A stretch of DNA of 64,000 nucleotides from Halomontanus rarus (GTDB lineage Archaea > Halobacteriota > Halobacteria > Halobacteriales > Natrialbaceae), in NCBI RefSeq assembly GCF_017357405.1, contig NZ_CP071597.1, positions 3,720,001-3,784,000 of the forward strand, given 5' to 3'. The stretch's first letter is position 1. Every line of letters begins with the position of its first letter. Position numbers and translations under genes: made by a program. This document shows positions 8,598 through 16,394 of this stretch, piece by piece. The notes below the pieces were generated by a model. The model had not been told where the DNA came from. It worked only from the letters and a program-made list of their open reading frames with translations, and did not search any database.

Positions 8598-8617
8598 CTC
8601 ACGACTTTGGTCGTGAG
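8598..8617. repeat. Short perfect hairpin (8-bp arms, 4-nt loop)
   Basis: CTCACGAC-TTTG-GTCGTGAG, about 60 bp before the open frame of the DUF7528-like gene. The tight loop suits an RNA hairpin; the symmetry also suits a dimeric regulator. Confidence 0.5.
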
Positions 8618-8680
8618 TGAATCACACACAGACGACAGCAACGCTTTTCGACGAGCCGGACGTCCGATCGGATACGATGA

Positions 8681-9217
8681 CACGGAGTCGAGCCGCTCCT
8701 GATCGCGAAATTCTCCGGCCGGAATCGCCGTAACGCGGACTCGGTCTCGACCGTCGAGCTCATCGACGAGAGCCGCCTCTCGGACGGCGATTCCCCGGTC
8801 GTCCGTCTGACAGTCGACTCCGAGACCCACGAACTCACGCTCGAGCAGGCCCGTCAGCTTCGTCACGGGCTCGGAGCCGCGCTCACTCGTGACGACGAGT
8901 TCGCGCGGACGGTCGGCCGCTATCGCGAAGACGGACGATACGTCGTCGAACGCCGCGGTACCAACTCCGCCGGTCACCGAAAGGTGTTCGAGACGTTCGA
9001 CGCGTGTCGAGCCTGCTTCGACGACCTTCCGGAGACGTTTTCGGCATCGGATTTCGAGTACCCCGGCGTAACCGGAAGCCGTCGACACATGCTCGTCTGG
9101 CACTTCTGTGAACACCCCGCGTTTCCGTGCACACTCGTCTCGAGGCAACCATTAACGGGGCGAAAGGTCACTGTTACCGGTGAAACGGAGTCGACGAGCT
9201 CGACCAACGACGCGTAA
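8681..9217 (+). pseudogene. DUF7528-like gene with no recognisable start codon
   Basis: The frame from 8681 to the TAA at 9215-9217 is open and strongly coding. It reads VVRLTVDSETHELTLEQARQL, then RYREDGRYVVERRG, GHRKVFETFDACRACFDDLP and TGSRRHMLVWHFCEHPAF, which I recognise as the haloarchaeal DUF7528 family, including its conserved glycine-His-Arg-Lys turn and C-terminal HP(A)F. The frame has no ATG, GTG or TTG before a GTG at 8984, inside the domain. An ATG at 8677 overlaps the TGA that closes this frame (8678-8680) and lies in another frame that stops after 18 codons. A frameshift near 8680-8740, in the genome or in the assembly, is the simplest reading; a CTG or other rare start is the alternative. 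Role unknown. Confidence 0.6.
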
Positions 9218-9278
9218 CGTTCCACACGAACCCGGATACCGTCGCAGTTTTTTCACCTTCGAGACGGTACGGGTCCCT

Positions 9279-9425
9279 ATGAGAGACGAAGACGAAATCC
9301 GTGACCAGTACGAGTATCTCCAGTCACAACTCGAGAGCGACGACATGCGCCACGACGGCGTCGAGCAGATGTTTACGTACTACAAACGAGCACTCGGGTG
9401 GGTACTCGAAGAGGAACATATCTGA
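9279..9425 (+). CDS. Small acidic conserved protein (48 aa)
   Basis: A 48-residue ORF beginning MRDEDEIRDQYEYLQSQL and ending GWVLEEEHI. It is a predicted single-helix-pair, very acidic protein with aromatic residues (FTYYKRALGW) spaced like a helical hairpin. The composition and codon use are typical of genuine small haloarchaeal proteins, and the preceding sequence contains a T-rich element (about 9248-9254) at a promoter-like distance. I do not assign a function. Confidence 0.6.
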   Translation: MRDEDEIRDQYEYLQSQLESDDMRHDGVEQMFTYYKRALGWVLEEEHI

Positions 9426-9514
9426 TTGGTTTCGTTCACCCACCGTTCACATAAACGTATCATGATTTCGTCTGTTGTCGACACCTTTAAGACTATCGAG
9501 CGAAATTCATCACC

Positions 9515-9544
9515 TGACGCTTCGCTTGGAGGGCCGAAGCGTCA
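9515..9544. repeat. Hairpin 1 of a tandem pair
   Basis: TGACGCTTCG (9515-9524) and CGAAGCGTCA (9535-9544) form a perfect 10-bp stem with a 10-nt loop in non-coding DNA. It lies 27 bp before a second perfect hairpin. Confidence 0.6.
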
Positions 9545-9570
9545 GCGGGGACCAATTCAGGGCGGCAAGC

Positions 9571-9601
9571 GATCGCGCGACCTTTTTCATGTCGCGCGAT
9601 C
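9571..9601. repeat. Hairpin 2 of a tandem pair, T-rich loop
   Basis: GATCGCGCGAC (9571-9581) and GTCGCGCGATC (9591-9601) form a perfect 11-bp stem around the loop CTTTTTCAT. Together with hairpin 1 this suggests a small structured RNA or a transcript-end element downstream of the 48-aa gene. Confidence 0.6.
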
Positions 9602-9919
9602 TGCTTTCCTGTTTACTCGAACTCACGCTGACTACTGAGTGTACGATGTGGGTTCGTTCGACGGACTACTGATCTTGTTAATTTGTGTTCGAACCGTGTG
9701 AACCATTCATTGGGTATCAGTCGCTGATACGAAGTAGCAGTGGAGACAATTGTACTGGCCAAAACTTTCTGAAGGCTAAACATGAATACGCCATTATGAA
9801 ACGGAAGCACTCGATTCCTCACAACCGTTATCCTTCCGTACCGTAGCAAACATCTGTCGTCCATGGTAATATCCCACCTTCATTCGAAACGACCCGACAT
9901 GTTTATTAAATTCCGACAA
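9602..9919. other. AT-rich intergenic region before padR
   Basis: About 320 bases, visibly lower in GC than the surroundings, with no coding-like ORF. It leads into the PadR promoter and palindrome. No other structure recognised. Confidence 0.4.
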
Positions 9920-9938
9920 TAAGTACGACCGGTACTTA
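9920..9938. promoter_or_regulatory. Palindromic operator-like site at the padR start
   Basis: TAAGTAC-GACCG-GTACTTA is a perfect 7-bp inverted repeat ending 4 bp before the padR ATG at 9943, with an AT-rich TATA-like stretch (TTTATTAAATT) just upstream at 9902-9912. Position and symmetry fit an autoregulatory site for a dimeric winged-helix protein. Confidence 0.6.
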
Positions 9939-9942
9939 CCCA

Positions 9943-10218
9943 ATGTACGACTTGACAGGATTTCAGCGTGACTTGCTATTCGTCATCGCTGGAGAGGAGG
10001 AACCACACGGACTGGCGATCAAAGAGGAACTGGAACAGTACTACGAGAAGGAGATTCACCACGGTCGGCTGTATCCGAACCTCGACACGCTCGTCGACAA
10101 GGGCCTGGTCGAGAAGGGGCAGCGTGACCGCCGGACGAACTTCTACACCGTGACCCGTCGCGGTCGACGAGAGCTCGAGGCACGCCGAGAGTGGGAAGCC
10201 CAGTACGTCGACCTGTGA
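9943..10218 (+). CDS. PadR family transcriptional regulator
   Basis: A 91-residue winged-helix protein: MYDLTGFQRDLLFVIAG, EEPHGLAIKEELE (helix-turn), HHGRLYPNLDTLVDKGLVEKG (recognition helix and start of wing, the PadR signature) and RTNFYTVTRRGRRELEARREW. The short length is typical of the haloarchaeal single-domain PadR group related to RosR and phage PhiH repressor-like proteins. The start at 9943 follows an AT-rich promoter and a palindrome (9920-9938) that would overlap the transcription start, so autorepression is likely. Its targets are unknown; no drug exporter is immediately adjacent, although an AI-2E-type membrane protein lies convergently downstream. Confidence 0.92.
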   Translation: MYDLTGFQRDLLFVIAGEEEPHGLAIKEELEQYYEKEIHHGRLYPNLDTLVDKGLVEKGQRDRRTNFYTVTRRGRRELEARREWEAQYVDL

Positions 10219-10449
10219 GTGTGAGGGGCACGCGGCCACGTCCGAGAGGGGCCGTGATCTCTCTCGATTATTCGACGCGTCACGTTACTCGTTGAGAGCC
10301 GTCAGTTCATCGTCCCGTCGTCCTGGCATCCTGTCGTCCTGTGGTCACCGAATCCCGTCTCGCTGGTCGTTCGGTCGTTCATCCGGCAGCCCATTTCGCT
10401 CGCCGAACACCGATTCTTCCCGAGCGATCGGACCGACGGAGTCGACCGA

Positions 10450-11730
10450 TCAGTTCGTGTCGGTTCCGCTTCGGTCACCGTCGTTTTCCGTTTCTCCGTC
10501 TTTCGCTTCGTTTGCTTCCCGTCGTTTCTTACCGTCACTATCACCGTCGCCGTCCGACTCCGCTTCCAGTGTAGCCATCGCCGCCTCGAGGTCGGGACCT
10601 GAACCGGGCTCTTCGGACGGGTCGCGCGGAATCCGTGCGACCGCCGGATCGATACCGTAGGGACGGATCGGCTTCTCGACGACGAGTACCGGGAGGACCT
10701 CGCGGACGAAGTGGACGGTAACGATCAGGAGCATCGGCCCGAGGAAGATGCCGTACCAGCCAAAGAGCAGCGGACCGAGGATGTACGCGAGCATGATCGC
10801 CCCGAGGTGAAGGTCCCGTCCGGAGACGTACGGTCGGAGGATCATGTCGGGAATGAAGTCGACGAGGACGAACGCGACGACGACGAAGACGAGGGGGAAC
10901 CAGACCAGTTCCGCCGGCGCCGTCACGAGCGCGCGGACGAACAGGTAGCCGGCGACTGGAACGTAGACGAGTTTCATTCCCACGACGGGGATCAGACTCG
11001 CCGCGCCACAGAGGACGCCGACGAGCACCGCGTAGGGAACGGTCACCTCGACCGGTGCCCAGACGTTGAGCACGCTGAAGACGAGCGCACCGACGATCGC
11101 CGTGATGAAGGCGTTCAGGATGTTGCCGAAGAAGACGTTCTGGAAATCCCGATCGATTTCGCGACAGTACGACTCGAGTACCGCCTCGTCGTCGCCGAAG
11201 GTCCGGAGGAACCACCGAGCCAGCAGGTGGTCGTCTTTCAACAGGTAGTACGCCAGCGCGAGCATCACGAGCGCGTGCAGGGCACCCGTCCCGAAGAGTC
11301 CGATGTAGGCCGGGGCGGCGTCGAGGAGCACGTTGGCGATATCGGTGCTTCCGGGAGTGCTCAGCAGCTGCTCGGGATCGCTCACGAGTCCGGAGACGTC
11401 GACGTACGGCTCGAGGGCCGCCTCGAGCGTTCCGAACCCATCCTCACCGAGCGCTTCGGAGAGTTCCTGGACGGCCACCGCAGTCGTGTACGCCAACAGG
11501 AGCATGAACGGGACCGCCAGCGTGATCAACGAGACCGCGGCGGCGATCATACGCGACCCGAGTCGCCCGACGAGTCGCTGGTAGACCGGCCGCGTCGCGT
11601 AGTAGAGGAAGAGTCCGAAGACGAACGTTCCGATGAACGAGTAGAGGATATAGAGGAGGACGCCTGCGATGAGTGCGCCGAGTATCCACCACGGCGCACG
11701 CATCCGATCGAACCGATATCCCCCGAGCAT
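10450..11730 (-). CDS. AI-2E family (PerM/TqsA) transporter
   Basis: A 426-residue polytopic membrane protein with about eight helices. Family features are two N-terminal hydrophobic segments (WWILGALIAGVLLYILYSFI, FVFGLFLYYATRPVYQRL), the long periplasm-facing helical region, the LMLALAYYLLKDD segment, the GALVFSVLNVWAPV helix, and the conserved run NAFITAIVGA ... LIPVVGMKLVYVP ... LGPLLFGWYGIFLGPMLLI. The C-terminal 60 residues form an acidic Glu/Asp/Ser tail in the cytoplasm. Members export small molecules or act as Na+/H+ antiporters; the substrate cannot be told here. MRAPWWIL eight codons downstream is an alternative start. It is divergent from the MgtC/DUF4010 gene. Confidence 0.88.
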   Translation of the reverse strand: MLGGYRFDRMRAPWWILGALIAGVLLYILYSFIGTFVFGLFLYYATRPVYQRLVGRLGSRMIAAAVSLITLAVPFMLLLAYTTAVAVQELSEALGEDGFGTLEAALEPYVDVSGLVSDPEQLLSTPGSTDIANVLLDAAPAYIGLFGTGALHALVMLALAYYLLKDDHLLARWFLRTFGDDEAVLESYCREIDRDFQNVFFGNILNAFITAIVGALVFSVLNVWAPVEVTVPYAVLVGVLCGAASLIPVVGMKLVYVPVAGYLFVRALVTAPAELVWFPLVFVVVAFVLVDFIPDMILRPYVSGRDLHLGAIMLAYILGPLLFGWYGIFLGPMLLIVTVHFVREVLPVLVVEKPIRPYGIDPAVARIPRDPSEEPGSGPDLEAAMATLEAESDGDGDSDGKKRREANEAKDGETENDGDRSGTDTN

Positions 11731-11831
11731 ACTCGCCCAATCACAGGCGTGATCGAAATACCTGTCGGTGGTCTTGGACGATTCATCGACCTGCCCTCCT
11801 GCAGTTGCACGACGTTTTACTCGGCGAGTCG

Positions 11832-11838
11832 TTTATAT
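11832..11838 (+). promoter_or_regulatory. TATA box of the MgtC/DUF4010 gene
   Basis: TTTATAT centred 27 nt before the GTG at 11862. This is standard leaderless spacing and the main reason for choosing that start. Confidence 0.6.
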
Positions 11839-11861
11839 GGCCGACCGGTGAACGTCTCGAG

Positions 11862-13160
11862 GTGAACGAGGTTGTCCTCCAGCAGGTCGTCGACGCGCCC
11901 CTCGAGGAGACAGTAGTTCGTATCGCGCTGGCCGGTGCGCTGGGGATGTTCCTCGGACTCGAGCGGGAGTGGTCCCAGAAGTCCGCGGGGATCCGAACCT
12001 TCTCCCTGATCAGCCTGCTGGGGGCCGTCTTCACCGTCCTCGTCCGCGAAGCCGACGTCGGCGAGAGCCTGTTACTCCTGGGAGGGTTGCTGGTGATCGT
12101 CCAAGGCGTCTTGCTCGCAGTTCAGGGGCTCACTGACGACGACGAGGACACCGGCCTCTCGCTGACGACCTCCGTCTCGATGCTCGTCGCCTACGGCGTC
12201 GGCGCGCTCGTCGCCGCCGGATTCATCATCGAGGGCGTCACCGTCGCCGTCCTCTCGTCGCTCCTCTTGGTCCTCAAGCGGGAACTCCACGAGTTCGCCT
12301 GGGGACTGTCGAGAGAAGAGATGCGCTCGACGACGGAGTTCGCGATCCTCGCGTTCGTCATCTATCCGATCCTTCCGGCCAAGTACGAGCCCGAAATCGC
12401 CGGCGTTACCATCCCGCTCGAGCCCCAGGTCATCTGGCTCATGGTCGTCGCCGTGGCGGGTATCGGGATCGCCAACTACGCGATCGTCTCGACCTACGGC
12501 GGCCGCGGCATCGCCGTCACCGGCTTCTTCGGCGGGCTGGCGTCGTCGACGGCCGTCGTCGGAACGATGCTCGATCACGTCCGACAGCGTCCGGAGGCCG
12601 CCTCCTACGCGGTCGCGGCGATCTTGCTCGCCGACGCTGCGATGGCGGTTCGAAACCTCTCGATCGCCGTGGCGTTTACGGTCGGGAGCGACGTCTCGCC
12701 GCTGATCGAAGCGTTCGTTCCCCTCGGTGCCGTGATCGTCCTCGCGTTCGTCATTACCGCGTTCACCGCGAACTGGCGGGAATCGACCGAGATCGAACTC
12801 GAGAATCCGTTCTCGATGAAGAACGCGCTCGGGTTCGGCGCGGTCTTCCTCGTCGTCCTCGTCTTCGGGTCGCTCGCGGAGCAGTGGTTCGGGACGATCG
12901 GTTTCTACGCCACCGCGCTCGCGAGCGGGCTCGTTTCGAGCGCCGGAGCGACGACCTCCGCGGTCGTCCTCTACCGCGGCGGGCAGTTGACCTCCACGGA
13001 GGCAACGATCGCCATCCTGCTGGCGACCGTCTCGAGCATCGTCGTCAAGGCGGTGCTCGCGGCGGCGTCGACGAACACGCAGTTCAAGCGGCGGGTAGCG
13101 ATCTACAGCGCGGTGTTGTTACTAGGTGGCGCGCTCGCATCGGTCGTTCTCGTGATCTAG
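11862..13160 (+). CDS. MgtC/SapB-DUF4010 membrane protein
   Basis: A 432-residue integral membrane protein. The N-terminal third has the MgtC/SapB pattern VRIALAGALGMFLGLEREW ... GIRTFSLISLLGAVF, with the Arg-Glu-Arg-containing loop after the first helices. The C-terminal two thirds match DUF4010: TEFAILAFVIYPILP, YGGRGIAVTGFFGGLASSTAVVGTM, ADAAMAVRNLSIAV and SGLVSSAGATTSAVVLY. I count roughly eleven helices. MgtC relatives are linked to magnesium limitation and membrane energetics, but the archaeal fusion has no proven activity. The GTG start (VNEVVLQQVVDAPLEE) is 24 nt after a TATA box; ORF extension further upstream lacks hydrophobic character. Confidence 0.85.
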   Translation: MNEVVLQQVVDAPLEETVVRIALAGALGMFLGLEREWSQKSAGIRTFSLISLLGAVFTVLVREADVGESLLLLGGLLVIVQGVLLAVQGLTDDDEDTGLSLTTSVSMLVAYGVGALVAAGFIIEGVTVAVLSSLLLVLKRELHEFAWGLSREEMRSTTEFAILAFVIYPILPAKYEPEIAGVTIPLEPQVIWLMVVAVAGIGIANYAIVSTYGGRGIAVTGFFGGLASSTAVVGTMLDHVRQRPEAASYAVAAILLADAAMAVRNLSIAVAFTVGSDVSPLIEAFVPLGAVIVLAFVITAFTANWRESTEIELENPFSMKNALGFGAVFLVVLVFGSLAEQWFGTIGFYATALASGLVSSAGATTSAVVLYRGGQLTSTEATIAILLATVSSIVVKAVLAAASTNTQFKRRVAIYSAVLLLGGALASVVLVI

Positions 13161-13219
13161 CGATGCAATCGATGCGAACGTGACGAATCCTTTAATCGAT
13201 CGGTGATCGTAGTGGACGC

Positions 13220-14560
13220 ATGGACAGAGAGACGGTCGAACCTCAGGTGGATCGGGTACCCGGCGAACACGCCGAGCGCTGGGTCGAGTACCACCACGCG
13301 AACGCCGCGCCGAGTACGTACGTCTACGAGTTCGTCTGGGATGTCCAGGAGCCGGCGATCGGCCCCTTCTGTACCGACGTCGACGGGAACGTCCTCATGG
13401 ACTTCACGAGTCACGTCGCCGCCGCGCCGCTGGGGTACAACAACCCGCTAATTCTCGACCGCCTCCGGGAGTTCGACCTCGTCGATCCGCTGAAGATCGC
13501 CGGCCAGGACTTCTACGTCAGCGGCGGCGGCTCCCCGGACGACAGCGAGTTTCCCGGCCCCACGCAACTGATGGACCGGCTCGTCGACCTGACGAGCCAC
13601 TACGACATGGATCGCGTCTTCCTCTCGAACTCCGGCGCCGAGGCCGTCGAGAACGCCATCAAGATCTGCTACGCCTCGGGCGGCCACCGCGCCTTCACCT
13701 TCGACGGCGCTTTCCACGGTCGCACGCTGGGCGCGCTCTCCTTGAACCGCTCGAAGGCGGTCCACCGGAAGGGGTATCCGGAGGTTCCCGGCGTCGTCAG
13801 CGTCCCCTTCCCCTCGACGCAAGCGGAGTACGATCAGCAGTGGTGTACCGACGGCCCCGGCGGCAACGTCGTCGCCGACAGACTCGATCCCGATCGCGGC
13901 GTAATCGATCCCGACGAGGTCGCCTTTCTCATCATCGAGCCCATCCAGGGCGAGGGCGGCTACCGCGTCGCACACGAGGACTTCGCGCGGGACCTCGAGA
14001 ACATTCGCGAGCGCTTCGACGTCGAGATCGTCGCCGACGAGATCCAGTCGGGACTCGGCCGAACCGGCGAGATCTGGGGTATCGACCACCTCGAGCTCAC
14101 CCCGGACGTAATCACCAGCGGGAAGGGACTGCGCGTGGGCGCGACGATCTCGCGCTCGGACGTCTTCCCCGAGGAGACCGGCCGGCTCTCCTCGACGTGG
14201 GGCGCGGGGGACGTCGTCGCCTCGATGCAGGGCGTGCTCACGATCGACGCGATCCGCGAGGCGAACCTCCTCGAGAACGTCCGCGAACGCGGCCGGCAGT
14301 TCCGCGAGCGACTCGAGACGGCGGCGGCCGAGTCGGAGGCGCTCGTCGACGTCCGCGGACGGGGGCTCATGCTGGCCGTCGAGTTCGATACCAAGGCGAG
14401 ACGGCAGGACGCTATCGCGGCCGCACTGCAACGCGGTCTCCTGACGCTCGGCTGTGGCTACAAGACGCTGCGCCTGTTGCCGCCGCTGGACGTCACCGAG
14501 CGGGAGATCGAGCTCGGGGCCGATCTCCTCTGCGAGGCGGTCGCGGACGCCGGCGGATAG
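13220..14560 (+). CDS. Class III aminotransferase
   Basis: A 446-residue PLP enzyme of the acetylornithine/GABA aminotransferase group. Seen: LSNSGAEAVENAIK (phosphate-binding, residues 135-148), FDGAFHGRTLGALSL, IIEPIQGEGGY (residue 240), VADEIQSGLGRTG with the cofactor Asp273, and the Schiff-base lysine in ITSGKGLRVGATIS (Lys302). The FYVSGGGSP region and SSTWGAGDVVA near the active site differ from classical ArgD and resemble archaeal 4-aminobutyrate, lysine-6 and amino-acid racemase-type members. The donor cannot be settled from sequence; GABA or diamine catabolism is a reasonable guess. An AT-rich CCTTTAATCG at about 13190 may be its TATA box. Confidence 0.88.
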   Translation: MDRETVEPQVDRVPGEHAERWVEYHHANAAPSTYVYEFVWDVQEPAIGPFCTDVDGNVLMDFTSHVAAAPLGYNNPLILDRLREFDLVDPLKIAGQDFYVSGGGSPDDSEFPGPTQLMDRLVDLTSHYDMDRVFLSNSGAEAVENAIKICYASGGHRAFTFDGAFHGRTLGALSLNRSKAVHRKGYPEVPGVVSVPFPSTQAEYDQQWCTDGPGGNVVADRLDPDRGVIDPDEVAFLIIEPIQGEGGYRVAHEDFARDLENIRERFDVEIVADEIQSGLGRTGEIWGIDHLELTPDVITSGKGLRVGATISRSDVFPEETGRLSSTWGAGDVVASMQGVLTIDAIREANLLENVRERGRQFRERLETAAAESEALVDVRGRGLMLAVEFDTKARRQDAIAAALQRGLLTLGCGYKTLRLLPPLDVTEREIELGADLLCEAVADAGG

Positions 14561-14583
14561 GCACGTAACGAGTCCACTGGCGA

Positions 14584-14922
14584 TCACGACGCCGACAGGA
14601 CGACGACGACGTTCCAGACGGTTACGAGCCCACCGACGACGGCCAGTGCGAGCGGGACGGCGACGCGACCCGCCGTCCGCAAACGCGACCAGACCGCGTA
14701 GAAGAGTCCGAAGACGACGGCTTTGATCCCGAGAAGGCTCTCGCGACCGTAGGCTTCGATCACGGGTCCGGCGATCGGTCCGGCCTCGGCCACATTGCCG
14801 GTCGAGAGCCCCCAGACTGTCGTGACGGTATCGCCGACGCCGTACAGCAGGAGGGCACCGATCCACAACGAGCGCTCGTGTTCGGTGAGGAACTTGACGA
14901 CGGTGGCCCCGATATCGTTCAC
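14584..14922 (-). CDS. Four-helix membrane protein (DUF5658-like)
   Basis: A 112-residue protein starting at a GTG (14922) with helices at about WIGALLLYGVGDTVTTVWGL, ESLLGIKAVVFGLFYAVW and VAVPLALAVVGGLVTVWNVVVVL. The GDTVTT ... GLSTGNVAEAGPIAG pattern resembles small DUF5658-type membrane proteins whose first helix ends in Asp and is followed by an Asn/Glu-Gly-Pro loop; this match is from memory and tentative. It begins 17 nt after the stop of the 61-aa upstream gene and is probably translated from the same transcript. Function unknown. Confidence 0.6.
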   Translation of the reverse strand: MNDIGATVVKFLTEHERSLWIGALLLYGVGDTVTTVWGLSTGNVAEAGPIAGPVIEAYGRESLLGIKAVVFGLFYAVWSRLRTAGRVAVPLALAVVGGLVTVWNVVVVLSAS

Positions 14923-14938
14923 GTGTCCTGAGAGGATC

Positions 14939-15124
14939 TCAGGGGATAAAAATAGCGCCGCCAGCCACGGCGGCCGTGAGCGCGACCGCCAGCACGAACA
15001 GGAGCAGGAAGTCCGCCGTCGGCGACACGTAGGCCTCGAGTTCGGACGTCTCCGTTCTCGAGGGGTTCGCGCTCGAGGGTGTGGTCGACTCGGTGGTGTG
15101 AGAGCAGGTCCCGTCGGTTGCCAT
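14939..15124 (-). CDS. Small C-tail-anchored membrane protein (61 aa)
   Basis: A 61-residue ORF: a hydrophilic Ser/Thr-rich N-terminus (residues 1-36) and one C-terminal helix (FLLLFVLAVALTAAVAGGAIFI) ending two residues before the stop. This is a single-span tail-anchored topology. It is supported by a TATA box (15148-15155) about 27 nt upstream of the ATG and by the downstream membrane gene only 16 nt away. No family recognised. The pair looks like a two-gene membrane operon. Confidence 0.55.
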   Translation of the reverse strand: MATDGTCSHTTESTTPSSANPSRTETSELEAYVSPTADFLLLFVLAVALTAAVAGGAIFIP

Positions 15125-15147
15125 AGTCGTCCCTTGCAGTGAATCAG

Positions 15148-15155
15148 TATATAAC
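15148..15155 (-). promoter_or_regulatory. TATA box of the 61-aa/112-aa membrane operon
   Basis: GTTATATAC on the minus strand, 24-31 nt upstream of the ATG at 15124; the nearby region is otherwise GC-rich. Confidence 0.5.
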
Positions 15156-15277
15156 CGCGCTCGATATCGAACGGTGAGTCGTGACCGACGGTGAATCGAT
15201 AGTAGTCCGATTTCGATTCCTTCGACGTCGAACTACAGGAAAGCATATATCACCCGGGTATCAAATACGGTCGTTTC

Positions 15278-15811
15278 GTGACCGAGCACACGTTGTCGAT
15301 CGCACTGATGGGTCTGGGCGTCGTCTTGATCGCCGGTTCGCTCGGTCTCGCGTCGATTCCCTGGACGCCGATCTGGGTCGGAATCGGCGTCACGTACGTC
15401 GTCGCCGCCGCTGGAATCCTTTCGATCGGTGCGCTCGGTATCGAACCTCGGTTCGTACCCACTGCTGGCACCACCGTCGTGATCGTCAGCGCCTCGAGCG
15501 GTGCCTACGCGCAAGTCGTCACTAGCGTGAGACCAATGTCATTTCTGGGGCCCACCTGGATCGACCTGATCTTCGACCACCACGTCCTGATCCCGTTCGT
15601 CGCCGCGATCGTGTTCTGTTTCGCGTTCGCCCGCACCGCCGGCGATCGGGTGCTACTCGCGTTCGTGCTGTGCGCTCCGTTCGTCGCCTTCGCGATCGCG
15701 ATCTGGGGGACACAGTTCGGGCCGAGGATCGTGCAGACGATCGTTCCGAGGTTTTTCTTCGCCGGAATACTGGCCGGTCTCCCGCTCTATCTCGCCGGAC
15801 GGCGACTGTAG
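15278..15811 (+). CDS. Six-helix membrane protein, unknown function
   Basis: A 177-residue protein that is hydrophobic nearly throughout: LSIALMGLGVVLIAGSLGLA, PIWVGIGVTYVVAAAGILSIGALG, TTVVIVSASSGAYAQVV, HHVLIPFVAAIVFCFAFA, VLLAFVLCAPFVAFAIAIW and FFFAGILAGLPLYLA. The start is a GTG at 15278, 28-35 nt after CATATATC (15244-15251), consistent with leaderless transcription. It is divergent from the 61-aa/112-aa membrane pair, with overlapping promoter regions. No family recognised. Confidence 0.65.
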   Translation: MTEHTLSIALMGLGVVLIAGSLGLASIPWTPIWVGIGVTYVVAAAGILSIGALGIEPRFVPTAGTTVVIVSASSGAYAQVVTSVRPMSFLGPTWIDLIFDHHVLIPFVAAIVFCFAFARTAGDRVLLAFVLCAPFVAFAIAIWGTQFGPRIVQTIVPRFFFAGILAGLPLYLAGRRL

Positions 15812-15928
15812 TCACCGCGAGCGCTCGAGGGACGGTGCTCGTCGAGAGAGGCGAGTCGAGATCGAGAGGCATCCGCGCGGCAGACCGCGTGGAACTGAGA
15901 TGCACCCGGCTGCACGCGGACGGCGACC

Positions 15929-16252
15929 CTAGAACTGATACCGACGCTCGTCGTCCATCGTGGGATACTGGTCGGCACCGGTCATCTCGTCGAAGGTCAT
16001 CCCGGAGAGGTACTCGTCGTAGGTCACGTCGTAACCCGATCGGAGGTGAAAGTCCAGGTTGCCCGTCTCGACGGCGGTTTGAAAGAGCATGTGGACCGCC
16101 CGGCGAACGAGTTCGTCGGTCTCCTCGGGCTCAAGCGTCGTCTGGAGCAAGGCGAGTTCGTTTCGGGTTTCGCGGTCGAGCGAGACGGGGAGTTCGTCGC
16201 CCAGCTCCGTGTACGTGTCCTGTACGTCGTCGGTGAGGTCCTCGAGAGTCAT
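15929..16252 (-). CDS. Conserved haloarchaeal protein (107 aa)
   Basis: A 107-residue soluble acidic protein, predicted mostly helical: LEDLTDDVQDTYTELGDELP, ETRNELALLQTTLEPEETDELVRRAVHMLFQTAVETG, then HLRSGYDVTYDEYLSGMTFDEMTG and the C-terminal DERRYQF. The ATG at 16252 is preferred; upstream in-frame sequence is low-complexity Ser/Glu that overlaps the divergent mutY start. I recognise it as a type widely found next to DNA repair and housekeeping genes in haloarchaea, but cannot give a family name or function. Confidence 0.6.
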   Translation of the reverse strand: MTLEDLTDDVQDTYTELGDELPVSLDRETRNELALLQTTLEPEETDELVRRAVHMLFQTAVETGNLDFHLRSGYDVTYDEYLSGMTFDEMTGADQYPTMDDERRYQF

Positions 16253-16394
16253 GTGTTCGTGTATCAGTGGTCTCGAGCCCGCCGCATAGGCCTTTCGTGC
16301 TGGCTGTGGGTCGAGGTCGGCTTCGAGATCCGGGACGACAGAGACGACGTCGGGAACCGGTAGCCGTAAGGAAGCCGGTTCGCTAGGTCGACCG

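Noticed and set aside
13448..14866. Long minus-strand ORF opposite the aminotransferase
   Set aside because: Shadow of the PLP enzyme; no motif, and composition unlike other proteins in the window.
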